Source: Streptomyces sp. SID10853 (lineage in GTDB: Bacteria; Actinomycetota; Actinomycetes; Streptomycetales; Streptomycetaceae). From it: a stretch of 35,831 nucleotides of DNA. The translations under genes and the position numbers were made by a program. The notes under the pieces were generated by a model. It was not told where the DNA came from. It saw only the letters and a program-made list of their open reading frames with translations, and did no database searches. Of this stretch, positions 23,346 through 32,305 are shown piece by piece; positions within the stretch are counted from its first letter, which is position 1; every line of letters starts with the position of its first letter. The stretch lies in NCBI RefSeq assembly GCF_010548145.1, contig NZ_JAAGLN010000052.1:1-35831 (forward strand), in the 5' to 3' direction.

Positions 23346-23349
<4 letters not shown>
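22231..23349 (+). CDS. 2-oxoacid dehydrogenase E1 component, alpha subunit
   Basis: A 372-residue E1alpha of the branched-chain/pyruvate type. The thiamine diphosphate motif starts at GDGGTSEGDFHEALNFAAVW and ends HAPVVFLVQNN; other conserved segments are YPSSTGQEASEVAAAL, LFPSYRDTLAAVARG and TYRMDAHTNADDATRYR (the regulatory loop with the phosphorylation-site region of mammalian homologues). The enzyme decarboxylates a 2-oxoacid and passes the acyl group to the lipoyl arm of E2. GAGGAGGTG lies six bases upstream of the ATG. It overlaps the E1beta gene by GTGA. Sequence alone does not tell branched-chain 2-oxoacids, pyruvate and phenylpyruvate apart, but the PaaR-type operator upstream hints at an aromatic substrate. 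No E3 gene is in the window. Confidence 0.93.
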
Positions 23350-24349
<1,000 letters not shown>

Positions 24350-24350
<1 letters not shown>

Positions 24351-25888
24351 TGTCGACTGCTTCTGGTGCTTCTGGTGCTTCTGGTGGTTCGGACGTGAAC
24401 TGCCTTGAATTCAAGCTGCCCGACCTCGGGGAAGGGCTGACCGAGGCCGAGATCGTGCGGTGGCTGGTGGAGGTCGGCGATGTGGTCGCCATCGACCAGC
24501 CGGTCGTCGAGGTCGAGACGGCGAAGGCGCTGGTGGAGGTGCCCTGTCCGTACGGGGGCATGGTGACGGCGCGGTTCGGCGATGAGGGCGCCGAACTTCC
24601 GGTCGGTTCACCGCTGCTGACCGTGACGGTGGGGCCGGAGGTCGGTTCGGGTGCTGCCGGTTCGGCGGGTCCTGCCGGTCTTGCAGGTCCTGGGGGTCCC
24701 GCCAGGGCTTCGGCAGCTGATGACGACTCGTCAGGGAATGTCCTGGTGGGGTACGGGACGGGCGGCGCGGTGGCCGCACGGCGGCGGCGTGTGCGGGTCG
24801 CCGATGGCACCCGGCCGGCCCGGACGGAGCCTGTGGCGTCCGCCGTGCTCCGGGTGGGTCCTGTTCCGGTGATCTCTCCGCTGGTGCGGCGGCTGGCGCG
24901 TGAACACGGTGTGGACCTGCGAGGGCTGACGGGCAGTGGTCCGGACGGACTGATTCTGCGCTCCGATGTGGAGCAGGCGATACCCACCCCCACCCCTGCG
25001 GCGGGCGGGACCGACTGGACTGTTGCGGTTGCCCGGACGACTGGGACCGGAGCTGCTGGAACTGCCGGGACAGCTGTGACCGGGACTGCTGCTGGGACTG
25101 CTGTTGGGACTGGGTCTGGGTCTGGGTCTGGGCCTGGGTCTGGGACTGGGGTTGTCGCCGGGTCTGGAGCCGGGACTGGGCCTGCGGGTTCGGGGAGCCG
25201 GGTGCCGCTCCGGGGAATGCGTGGTGCCGTCGCGGACAAGCTGGCGCGCAGCCGTCGCGAGATACCGGATGCGACGTGCTGGGTCGACGCGGACGCCACC
25301 GAGCTGATGGCCGCGCGGGCAGCCATGAACGCGGCGAGCGGTGCGGGCGTTCCGAAGATCTCGGTGCTGGCGCTGCTGGCCCGTGTCTGTACGGCGGCCC
25401 TGGCGCGCTTTCCCGAGCTGAACTCGACGGTGGACACGGAGGCGAGGGAGATCGTGCGCCTGCCGTCCGTTCACCTGGGCTTCGCCGCGCAGACGGAGCG
25501 GGGGCTGGTGGTGCCGGTGGTACACGAGGCCGACGGGCGCACCACGGAGTCGCTCAACGAGGAGTTCATACGGCTGACGGAGGCGGCCAGGAACGGCGCG
25601 CTGACCCCGGGGGAGCTGACGGGCGGGACGTTCACGCTGAACAACTACGGCGTGTTCGGGGTCGACGGTTCCACGCCGATCATCAACCACCCCGAGGCCG
25701 CGATGCTGGGCGTGGGCAGGATCGTGCCCAAGCCCTGGGTGCACGAGGGGGAACTCGCGGTGCGGGAGGTGGTGCAGCTTTCCCTCACGTTCGACCACCG
25801 GGTGTGTGACGGCGGCACGGCAGGCGGCTTCCTGCGGTACGTGGCGGACTGCGTGGAGCAGCCCGCGGTGCTGCTGCGGGGGGTCTAG
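24350..25888 (+). CDS. 2-oxoacid dehydrogenase E2 (dihydrolipoyl acyltransferase)
   Basis: A 512-residue E2. After a short Gly/Ser tail, one lipoyl domain (about residues 18-95) has Lys59 in VEVETAKALVEV as the lipoylation site. A linker leads to the E1/E3-binding domain (about 180-215, SPLVRRLAREHGVDLRGLTG and SGPDGLILRSDVEQA). A second linker is strongly Gly/Thr/Ser-rich, with hexamer DNA repeats near 25105-25155. The catalytic domain (from about 285) has RGMRGAVADKLARS, GTFTLNNYGVFGVDGSTPII and the active-site LTFDHRVCDGGTAGGFL with His483. The ATG at 24350 shares one base with the E1beta stop. All essential residues are present. Confidence 0.94.
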
Positions 25889-25939
25889 GGGCTGTCGACC
25901 GGGATCGTCCAAGTGCGCTCAGAACGACGGAGATCCGGG

Positions 25940-26941
25940 TCAGGGCGACTCGGCTGCAGGCCAGGCGCGTGGGTAGGGGACCCGCAACGACTGGGCGGTG
26001 ACCGGGGTGTGTTCGGCGGCGGCGCGAATCCGGCCTTCGCGCAGGACGAGCGCGCCGTTGCCGAGCATCGAGGCGAGCAATTCGTCCGCGAGTGTCTGGG
26101 GGGTGAGGTTCAGCAGTCGTGCCGCGTCCAGTAGCCAGGACCGTTTCAGCAGATACGCCTCGATCTCCTCGGAAGGGAGCCCGTCGCGGATCATCAGCGC
26201 GAAGGCGAGGATCCGGCGGGCCCCGTACCAGACGGCCCCTTGCGGGTCGTCGGCGAGACGTTGGGCCCGGCGCAGGGCAGCAGCGAAGGCGGCCGCGGTG
26301 TCGGTGGGGATCGGGCCGTGGGAGGGGAGGACGACGCGCGGGTCGAGGGCGGCGATCCGCTGGAGGGAGGTGAGCGCGGTGGTGGCCGCGTCGGGCCCGT
26401 CGAGGGCGAGGTTGACCCAGCCGACGTCGTAGTCGGACAGTGCGTCCCCCACCACGAGCAGCCGCTCGTCCGGCTGCCACAGGGCGAGATGGCCCGGCGT
26501 GTGGCCGGGGGTGCGCACGACCTGCCAGTCGGTGTCACCGAGCCGCAGGGCCTGGCCGTCGGCGAGCGCGACATCGACGGTGTACGGGGCGACGGGCTGG
26601 TCCAGGTACTCGGCCGAGCAGCACCCCGCATCCCGGCGCCGGACGGCCTCGGCCTCCGGGGCCCCGGCCGCGATGGCGGCTCCCTGGGCCTGGAGGGCGG
26701 CGTTGCCACCGACGTGGTCGGAATGCCAGTGGGTGTTCACGACCAGGCCGATGGCGGTCCCGGCGTGGGCGCGGGCCCATGCGGCGGTGTCATCGGCGTG
26801 GGCCACGAACCCGGTGTCGACCAGCGCCGGTTGCCGCCCCTGCAGAAGCAGGGTGTTGGCGTCCGGGAACGGCCGCTGCCACCACGTCGCCCAGGGCGGC
26901 AGCAGAGGGTGCCTGCCCCCTGGGCGGGCCGGTTGGCTCAC
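25940..26941 (-). CDS. Metallo-beta-lactamase-fold hydrolase
   Basis: A 333-residue MBL-fold protein. The metal site motif THWHSDHVGG lies near residue 70, followed by RTPGHTPGHLALW, LLVVGDALSDYD and VVLPSHGPIP, the full set of zinc ligands. The C-terminal 90 residues are mostly helical with a winged-helix-like part (LLNLTPQTLADELLASMLGNGALVLREGRI). This layout resembles glyoxalase II-like and lactonase-like hydrolases; the substrate is unknown. The frame is open for about 400 codons more upstream, but the GTG at 26941 overlaps the thioesterase stop (GTGA), which gives the natural start. Confidence 0.88.
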   Translation of the reverse strand: MSQPARPGGRHPLLPPWATWWQRPFPDANTLLLQGRQPALVDTGFVAHADDTAAWARAHAGTAIGLVVNTHWHSDHVGGNAALQAQGAAIAAGAPEAEAVRRRDAGCCSAEYLDQPVAPYTVDVALADGQALRLGDTDWQVVRTPGHTPGHLALWQPDERLLVVGDALSDYDVGWVNLALDGPDAATTALTSLQRIAALDPRVVLPSHGPIPTDTAAAFAAALRRAQRLADDPQGAVWYGARRILAFALMIRDGLPSEEIEAYLLKRSWLLDAARLLNLTPQTLADELLASMLGNGALVLREGRIRAAAEHTPVTAQSLRVPYPRAWPAAESP

Positions 26942-27396
26942 TGGCCGGGCCGGTTGACGCGGATCAGTGTCTGCTGGCCGTTGGCGACGAGCTTGCGCTC
27001 GCCGCCCTGCTGGACGCCGAACACCTCCAACTGGCAGACGGTCAGCGTGCGTCCGGGCTTCAGGACCGTACCGATGGCCTCGATGTGGTCGCCGGTGGCG
27101 GGCGCCAGGAGGTTGATCTTGTATTCGACGGTGAGGACCTCGGTGTCCTCGGGGAAGAGGGTGTATGCGGCGTAGCCGCCGGCGCTGTCCGCGATCGCGC
27201 TGGTGGCGCCTGCGTGGAAGTAGCCGTGCTGCTGGGTCACTTCGGGACGGGCCGGGAGCACGATATGCACACGGCCCGGCGCGATGCGGGCTATCCGCGC
27301 CCCGAGGTGGCTCATCAGTCCCTGGCGGTCGAAACTGGCCCGGATGCGTGCCTGCACCTTGGGGTCGGCCTGCTGCGCCTGCGTCGGGTCGTCCAC
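26938..27396 (-). CDS. PaaI-family hotdog-fold thioesterase
   Basis: A 152-residue hotdog thioesterase of the PaaI/YbgC superfamily. It has QQHGYFHAGATSAIADSAGGYAA near residue 55-77, the active-site helix region, and TVEYKINLLAPATGDHIEAIG. Such enzymes hydrolyse acyl-CoA or aryl-CoA esters, recycling CoA. It is near the paa genes, but it is not in their operons and has no PaaR-type site, so a role in phenylacetate metabolism is only possible. The GTG at 27396 has AAGGAG five bases upstream. It overlaps the MBL-fold gene by GTGA. Short tandem repeats lie just upstream. Confidence 0.9.
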   Translation of the reverse strand: MDDPTQAQQADPKVQARIRASFDRQGLMSHLGARIARIAPGRVHIVLPARPEVTQQHGYFHAGATSAIADSAGGYAAYTLFPEDTEVLTVEYKINLLAPATGDHIEAIGTVLKPGRTLTVCQLEVFGVQQGGERKLVANGQQTLIRVNRPGQ

Positions 27397-27410
27397 GTGG
27401 TCTCCTTTGT

Positions 27411-27463
27411 CGGTACAGGTCGGTACAGGTCGGTACAGGTCGTCGGTACAGGTCGGTACGGGT
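27411..27463. repeat. 10-bp tandem repeat upstream of the thioesterase gene
   Basis: Three tandem CGGTACAGGT units, a three-base insert, then a fourth unit and a variant CGGTACGGGT. The array lies between the LysE gene end and the thioesterase ribosome-binding site. Confidence 0.9.
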
Positions 27464-27489
27464 CGAGTACGGGCGGAACGGGTGTTGCG

Positions 27490-28107
27490 TCAGACGGCCA
27501 GGCGTTCCACGAGGAGGAATCCGCCGACGGCGATCATCATGGCACCGGAGACGCGGGTGACGGCATGGGCCGCGGAGGGCCGGGTCCTCAGGACGGTCCG
27601 GGCCAGAACCCCGACGGTGAGGTAGACGACGGCGCACGCCGTCAGGTGGACCGCGCTGAGCAGCCCGGTCTGCGCGGCGACCGGCCAGCCCGTCGCGGGG
27701 CGGAGGAACTGCGGGAACAGCGAGAAGTACAGCAGCAGCGCCTTCGGGTTCAGGCCGCTGATTCCCGCCCCCTTGAGCAGGACCTGTGTCCGGGAAGCGC
27801 CCATGTGCTCCCCAGCGCCCGTAGCGGTGGCCGGGGCTCGCAGAACGCTCCATCCCAGCCACAGCAGATAGCCGGCTCCGGCGATGGTCAGCGCGGTGAG
27901 GACGGCCGGGGAGCGCGCGACGATCACGGCCAGCCCCGCGACGGCCAGCAGCGCGTACGCCGCGTGCCCGGCTATCAGTCCGGCGACCGCCGGGACGACC
28001 GAGCGGTCCCGCAGACCCGCCGAGATCGCGAAGGCCCAGTCCGCGCCGGGGGTGAATACCAGCAGCAGATCCACTGCCAGGAAGGCCGCCAGCGTGGTCG
28101 TGTCCAT
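27490..28107 (-). CDS. LysE/RhtB-family amino-acid exporter
   Basis: A 205-residue membrane protein with about six hydrophobic helices. It has the family's N-terminal FLAVDLLLVFTPGADWAFAIS (matching the PGP/PGAD region of LysE proteins) and GAGYLLWLGWSVLRA near residue 80, and GLNPKALLLYFSLFPQFL near 115. The family exports amino acids and related compounds across the cytoplasmic membrane. It is divergent from an Lrp/AsnC gene at 28219, a common pairing in which the regulator activates the exporter when the amino acid is in excess. The ATG at 28107 has GAGAGGG upstream. On the minus strand a TAGCCT (28144-28149) may be its -10 box. Confidence 0.93.
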   Translation of the reverse strand: MDTTTLAAFLAVDLLLVFTPGADWAFAISAGLRDRSVVPAVAGLIAGHAAYALLAVAGLAVIVARSPAVLTALTIAGAGYLLWLGWSVLRAPATATGAGEHMGASRTQVLLKGAGISGLNPKALLLYFSLFPQFLRPATGWPVAAQTGLLSAVHLTACAVVYLTVGVLARTVLRTRPSAAHAVTRVSGAMMIAVGGFLLVERLAV

Positions 28108-28218
28108 CGATCGATCCCTCTCGCGTTTCGTCGTACGCGAGGAAGGCTAGGACGAATGCGCCCAAAGGTGTTTCTGCATTTACCCCGGAAGTGCGCCCCT
28201 TGAGGGAAGATCTTCTGT

Positions 28219-28671
28219 ATGGATGCCATGGACCGGAAGATTCTTGCCGAGCTGCAACAGGACGGCCGCCTCACCATCACCGAGCTGGCCGCCCGCGTCC
28301 GGCTGAGCGTCTCACCCTGCCATCGCCGCCTGCGCGACCTGGAGCGTGACGGCGCGATCCGCGGCTACCGCGCCGTGGTCGACCCGGCCGCTGTCGGCCT
28401 TCATTTCGAGACCCTCGTTTTCGCCACTCTGCGCTGGGAGGCCCCCGACACCGTCACCGTCTTCGAGGAGGCCGTGTCGGCCATCCCGCACGTACTCCAG
28501 GCTCAGCGGCTGTTCGGCGAACCCGACTACCTGCTGCGCGTCGCCACCACTGATCTGGCGGCCTTCCAGCGGCTCTACGACGACACGCTCGCCCGGCTGC
28601 CCGGGGTCCAGCGCCTGACCTCCACCCTCGTCATGAAACACGTCGTCGACGACCGCCCACTTCCCGCGTAG
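28219..28671 (+). CDS. Lrp/AsnC-family transcriptional regulator
   Basis: A 150-residue standard Lrp protein. The helix-turn-helix (residues 4-55) reads MDRKILAELQQDGRLTITEL and ARVRLSVSPCHRRLRDLERD. The RAM domain follows with FETLVFATLRWEAP and GEPDYLLRVATTDLAAFQRLYDD, the ligand loop. It is divergent from the LysE-type exporter and probably controls it. GAGGGA precedes the ATG, and a palindrome GAAGATCTTC (28206-28215) lies directly before the start and might be an autoregulatory site. The last six codons and stop lie in the first unit of a 19-bp tandem repeat. Confidence 0.94.
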   Translation: MDAMDRKILAELQQDGRLTITELAARVRLSVSPCHRRLRDLERDGAIRGYRAVVDPAAVGLHFETLVFATLRWEAPDTVTVFEEAVSAIPHVLQAQRLFGEPDYLLRVATTDLAAFQRLYDDTLARLPGVQRLTSTLVMKHVVDDRPLPA

Positions 28672-28747
28672 CCGCCCACTTCCCGCGTGGCCGCCCACTT
28701 CCCGCGTGGCCGCCCACTTCCCGCGTAGCCGCCCGCTCCCCGCGTGG
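28653..28747. repeat. 19-bp tandem repeat starting inside the Lrp gene end
   Basis: Five tandem 19-bp units of CCGCCCACTTCCCGCGTRG. The first four differ only at the R position; the fifth has three further changes. The first unit (28653-28671) encodes the last residues and the TAG stop of the Lrp gene. The others extend beyond it. Confidence 0.95.
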
Positions 28748-28772
28748 CCGACCGGTCCGCGCCCCATGCGGA

Positions 28773-28836
28773 CAGCGCTCCACGGAATGGCGCCGCCCGG
28801 TCCTCGTTCCGGTCGGTGCCATTCCGTGCAGCGCTG
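28773..28836. terminator. Long inverted repeat upstream of mobA, possible terminator
   Basis: Arms at 28773-28794 and 28815-28836 are 22 bp long and pair at 20 of 22 positions, with a 20-base loop. It lies between the Lrp gene and the probable promoter of mobA. It could end Lrp transcription, although no T run follows. Confidence 0.6.
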
Positions 28837-28856
28837 CCGCGGCTCATACTCGCGGG

Positions 28857-29840
28857 ATGACCTTGTATGACGCCGTGGTGCTCGCCGGAGGGGCCGCCAA
28901 GCGGCTCGGTGGTGCCGACAAGCCCGGCCTGACCGTGGGCGGGCTGACGCTGCTCGACCGGGTGCTCGGGGCCTGTCGTGGGGCCGGGACCACCGTTGTC
29001 GTCGGGGGGAGGCGCGAGACCGTACGGCCCGTCGTCTGGGCCAGGGAGGAGCCGCCCGGCGGTGGTCCCCTGGCGGCGCTCGGTGCCGGGGTGCGCGGGG
29101 TGTCGGCCCGCACCGTGCTCGTACTCTCCGCCGACCTGCCCTTTCTGGGGGAGGGTACGGTGCCGGCGCTGCTCGGCGCTCTCGAATCGGGGCCCCGCCA
29201 GGGGGTGTTGCTCGCCGATACGGGTGGCCGGGACCAGCCGCTCGTCGCCGCCTACCGCACCGACGCGCTGCGCCGCGGACTCGCATCGCTCGCCGCCGAG
29301 CACGGTTCGCTCGCCGGGCTGCCTCTGCGGCTGCTCACCGCCGGGCTGGACCTCGCCCGGATCGCAGCGGACCCGCTGGCGTCGTTCGACTGCGACACCT
29401 GGCAGGACGTGGCATCGGCACGTGCCCGCATCAGGGAGCATGGGTACGTGCTTGATGAATGGATCACCGCAGTAAAGGCCGAGCTGGGCATCGAGCTGGA
29501 TGTCGACACCGGCGTACTCCTCGACCTGGCCCGCGATGCCGCACACGGCGTGGCCAGGCCGGCCGCGCCGCTGACCACCTTCCTCGTCGGCTACGCCGCG
29601 GCGAAGGCGGAGAAGGACGGGCCGGAGGCCGTTGCCGCGGCCGCCCGCCAGGCCGCCGCGCTCGCCAACCGGTGGGCGGACGAGACCGCCGAGACGGCTG
29701 AAGAACCAGCCCGGGCAGCAGCCGATGAGACGCCCGGTAAGACGCCCGATGAGATGCCCGGTGAGACCCCCGCTGAGTCGCTCAGGGAGAAGACGCCTGG
29801 GGAGTCGGCCGGACAGGCCAAGGGGACCGACGCCGGATGA
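28857..29840 (+). CDS. mobA: MobA-like nucleotidyltransferase fused to DUF6457
   Basis: A 327-residue two-domain protein. Residues 1-195 form a MobA-type nucleotidyltransferase: VVLAGGAAKRLGGADKPGLT is the nucleotide loop, VLVLSADLPFLG holds the metal-binding Asp, and GGRDQPLVAAYRTDAL follows. Residues about 200-265 (LDEWITAVKAELGIELDVDT, ending TTFLVGYAAAKAEK) match the small helical DUF6457 domain. The last 60 residues are Pro/Glu/Thr-rich. MobA attaches GMP to molybdopterin in molybdenum cofactor synthesis, and the next gene is moeA, which supports that role. CATACT lies six bases before the ATG with no ribosome-binding site, so it may be leaderless. It overlaps moeA by ATGA. Confidence 0.88.
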   Translation: MTLYDAVVLAGGAAKRLGGADKPGLTVGGLTLLDRVLGACRGAGTTVVVGGRRETVRPVVWAREEPPGGGPLAALGAGVRGVSARTVLVLSADLPFLGEGTVPALLGALESGPRQGVLLADTGGRDQPLVAAYRTDALRRGLASLAAEHGSLAGLPLRLLTAGLDLARIAADPLASFDCDTWQDVASARARIREHGYVLDEWITAVKAELGIELDVDTGVLLDLARDAAHGVARPAAPLTTFLVGYAAAKAEKDGPEAVAAAARQAAALANRWADETAETAEEPARAAADETPGKTPDEMPGETPAESLREKTPGESAGQAKGTDAG

Positions 29841-31219
29841 CCGGGCAGCAGGACCGCGACCTGGACGAGGCGCTCGCGCTCGTCGGCAGGGAGCCCCCCG
29901 CCGCGCCGCGGCCATCCGTGTCGGGGAACCACCGCGCCACGCCCGCGGAGCAGTCGGCCGAAGCGGAGAGACGGCAGAAATCGCAGAGACCGGAGGAGCC
30001 GGAGAAGCCGGGGAAACAGGAGAAGCACCGGGCCGCGCCCTGGGCCGCCGCCCGCGCCCGTGCGGCGGGGGCGGGGCATGCGGTGCCCGTGTCCGGGCGG
30101 CGCGCTCCACTCGACCAGGCACTCGGCCTGATCCTCGCCGGACCGCTGACCGCGCTCACCGATCTGCCGTCCTTCGACACCTCGGCCATGGACGGCTGGG
30201 CGGTCTCCGGGCCGGGACCCTGGCGGATCAACGAGGGCGCCGGCATCCTCGCGGGTCACACCGAGCCCGAGCGGCTCGCGGACGGCGCTGCCGTACGGAT
30301 CGCCACCGGCGCCCGGATCCCGCGTGACGCGACCGCCGTGGTCCGCACCGAACACTCCCGGACCGACGACCGCGCCGAGCAGCTGTACGCGCAGCGCAAC
30401 GTCGTCACCGGGCAGGACATCAGGCCCCGGGGCCAGGAGTGCCGCACCGGTGACCAGCTGCTGCCGACCGGCGGGCTGGTGACCCCCGCGGTGCTCGGAC
30501 TGGCGGCCGCGGCCGGTTACGACGAGTTGCCGGTCCTCCCCCGGCCCCGGGTGGAAGTCCTGGTCCTCGGCGATGAGTTGCTGGCCGGCGGGCTTCCGCA
30601 CGACGGGCTGATCCGGGACGCTCTCGGGCCGATGATCGGGCCCTGGCTGCGGACGCTCGGCGCCGAAGTGCTGGCCACGCGGCATCTCGGTGACGACGCC
30701 GACGCGCTGCGCCAAGCTGTCGCGGGCTCCGGGGCCGATCTGGTCATCACCACCGGGGGCACCGCAGCCGGGCCCGTCGACCATGTCCATCCGATCCTTC
30801 ACAAGCTCGGTGCCGAGCTGCTGGTCGACAGCGTCGCCGTGCGCCCCGGCCACCCCATGCTGCTCGCCAGGCTGGCCGACGGACGCCATCTCGTCGGACT
30901 CCCCGGCAACCCCCTGGCCGCCGTGTCGGGGCTGCTGACCCTCGCCGATCCACTGCTTCGGGGGCTCGCGGGCCGCGCCGTCAGGGAGGCTTATGCCATG
31001 CCCGTCAGTGAAGAGGTGCACGGCCATCCGTACGACACCCGACTCGTGCCAGTAGTGCACCGGACAGATGAGGTGGTTCCGCTGCATTTCCATGGGCCGG
31101 CGATGCTCCGCGGTATCGCTGCCGCAGACGGGCTCGCCGTCGTACCGTCCGGAGGTGCGCGGGCCGGACAGCCGCTGGAAATCCTCGATCTGCCGTGGGC
31201 TGAGGAGTGTTTCACGTGA
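29837..31219 (+). CDS. moeA: Molybdopterin molybdenumtransferase MoeA
   Basis: A 460-residue MoeA protein. The first 90 residues are a charged, low-complexity tail not seen in enterobacterial MoeA. The core has LTDLPSFDTSAMDGWAVSG, IATGARIPRDATAVVRTE and NVVTGQDIRPRGQECRTGDQ, then the MPT-binding domain with DLVITTGGTAAGPVDHVHPI and LVGLPGNPLAAVSGLLTL. It inserts molybdate into adenylated molybdopterin in the cytoplasm. It overlaps mobA by four bases. The stop codon lies inside a parS site and overlaps the next start as GTGA. Confidence 0.92.
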   Translation: MTGQQDRDLDEALALVGREPPAAPRPSVSGNHRATPAEQSAEAERRQKSQRPEEPEKPGKQEKHRAAPWAAARARAAGAGHAVPVSGRRAPLDQALGLILAGPLTALTDLPSFDTSAMDGWAVSGPGPWRINEGAGILAGHTEPERLADGAAVRIATGARIPRDATAVVRTEHSRTDDRAEQLYAQRNVVTGQDIRPRGQECRTGDQLLPTGGLVTPAVLGLAAAAGYDELPVLPRPRVEVLVLGDELLAGGLPHDGLIRDALGPMIGPWLRTLGAEVLATRHLGDDADALRQAVAGSGADLVITTGGTAAGPVDHVHPILHKLGAELLVDSVAVRPGHPMLLARLADGRHLVGLPGNPLAAVSGLLTLADPLLRGLAGRAVREAYAMPVSEEVHGHPYDTRLVPVVHRTDEVVPLHFHGPAMLRGIAAADGLAVVPSGGARAGQPLEILDLPWAEECFT

Positions 31220-31222
31220 AAC
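31209..31222. other. parS site across the moeA stop and channel start
   Basis: GTTTCACGTGAAAC is a perfect copy of the Streptomyces parS palindrome, identical to 1970-1983. It contains both the moeA stop (TGA, 31217-31219) and the GTG start of the channel gene (31216). Confidence 0.93.
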
Positions 31223-32295
31223 TGCCCGGTCATGATGCCCTCGACCGGCAGGTGGGGGAGAAGCTGGTCACCCGCCGGGTGAAACTGCCCCGCCGGGTGG
31301 TCGAGCGGCCGCTCCGGCAAGTCGGCAGGCGGGTCCTGATCGCACTGCTGGTGCTGGTGGTGACGGCCCTCATCGTCTGGGTCGACCGCAGCGGCTACCA
31401 CGACAACGCCGACAGCACGGTCGATCTGCTCGACTCGTTCTACTACGCCACGGTCACCCTCTCCACCACGGGGTACGGCGACATCGTCCCGTACAGCGAC
31501 GGTGCCAGGCTCACCAACATCCTTGTTGTCACGCCGCTGCGCGTGCTCTTCCTGATCATCCTGGTCGGCACCACTCTCGAAGTGCTCACCGAGCGCACCC
31601 GGGAGGAGTGGCGGCTGAACCGCTGGAGGCTTCGCTTGCGTGACCACACCGTCGTCGTCGGATTCGGTACGAAGGGCCGCTCCGCGATGCAGACGCTGTG
31701 TGCGACCGGTCTGAAGCGGGAGCAGATCGTCGTCGTCGACCCCAACAGCAAGGTCATCGAGGCCGCCAACGCGGAAGGCTTCGCCGGTGTCATCGGGGAC
31801 GCGACCCGCAGTGACGTGCTGATCCGCGCCGAACTGCAGCGCGCCAAGCAGATCGTCATCGCCACCCAGCGCGATGACACCGCCGTACTGGTCACGCTGA
31901 CGGCCCGGCAGCTCAACCGGGGGGCGAAGATCGTCGCCGCGGTGCGGGAGGAGGAGAACGCTCCCCTGCTGCGCCAGTCGGGCGCCGACGCGGTGATCAC
32001 CAGCGCCAGCGCGGCGGGACGGCTGCTCGGTCTCTCGGTGCTCAGCCCCAGCGCGGGAACCGTGATGGAGGATCTGATCCAGCAGGGCAGCGGGCTCGAC
32101 CTGGTCGAGCGGCCGGTCATAAAGGCCGAGGTGGGGCGGAGCGTCCGGGAGGCGAACGACCTGGTCGTCACCGTGAAGCGCGGCCACCGGCTGCTCGGGT
32201 ACGACGACCCCGAGGCCAGTCCGCTTCAGCTCACCGACCGGGTGATCGCGATCGCCCGGGTTTCCCCCAAGGCGGCGGGGGCCGGCGCGGAGTAG
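31216..32295 (+). CDS. Two-helix potassium channel with RCK (TrkA) domain
   Basis: A 359-residue membrane channel. A first helix (about residues 40-58) is followed by a pore loop whose selectivity filter TTGYGD is at residues 84-89, and a second helix at about 100-120. The cytoplasmic part has a Rossmann RCK domain with HTVVVGFGTKGRSAMQTL near 143 and VVVDPNSKVIEAANAEGF, and a TrkA-C domain at the end (VREANDLVVTVKRGHRLLG). This is the MthK-like layout in which ligand binding by RCK opens the pore. The GTG at 31216 is chosen because GAGGAG lies eight bases upstream and it overlaps the moeA stop. A GTG at 31207 would be too close to the ribosome-binding site. Confidence 0.93.
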   Translation: MKLPGHDALDRQVGEKLVTRRVKLPRRVVERPLRQVGRRVLIALLVLVVTALIVWVDRSGYHDNADSTVDLLDSFYYATVTLSTTGYGDIVPYSDGARLTNILVVTPLRVLFLIILVGTTLEVLTERTREEWRLNRWRLRLRDHTVVVGFGTKGRSAMQTLCATGLKREQIVVVDPNSKVIEAANAEGFAGVIGDATRSDVLIRAELQRAKQIVIATQRDDTAVLVTLTARQLNRGAKIVAAVREEENAPLLRQSGADAVITSASAAGRLLGLSVLSPSAGTVMEDLIQQGSGLDLVERPVIKAEVGRSVREANDLVVTVKRGHRLLGYDDPEASPLQLTDRVIAIARVSPKAAGAGAE

Positions 32296-32298
32296 CCT
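32293..32298 (+). promoter_or_regulatory. Candidate -10 box of a leaderless quinone oxidoreductase transcript
   Basis: TAGCCT overlaps the TAG stop of the channel gene and lies seven bases before the next ATG. No ribosome-binding site precedes that ATG, which suggests a leaderless start. No clear -35 box is seen. Confidence 0.45.
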
Positions 32299-32305
32299 CG
32301 CGATC

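Noticed and set aside
25940..28165. 741-codon minus-strand frame as one large protein
   Set aside because: Only the part up to 26941 shows a protein fold (MBL hydrolase). The rest is antisense or out of frame to the thioesterase and LysE genes and is Arg/Pro-rich.
31207..31209. GTG at 31207 as start of the channel gene
   Set aside because: It is only one base or so from the GAGGA ribosome-binding site; the GTG at 31216 has proper spacing and overlaps the moeA stop.
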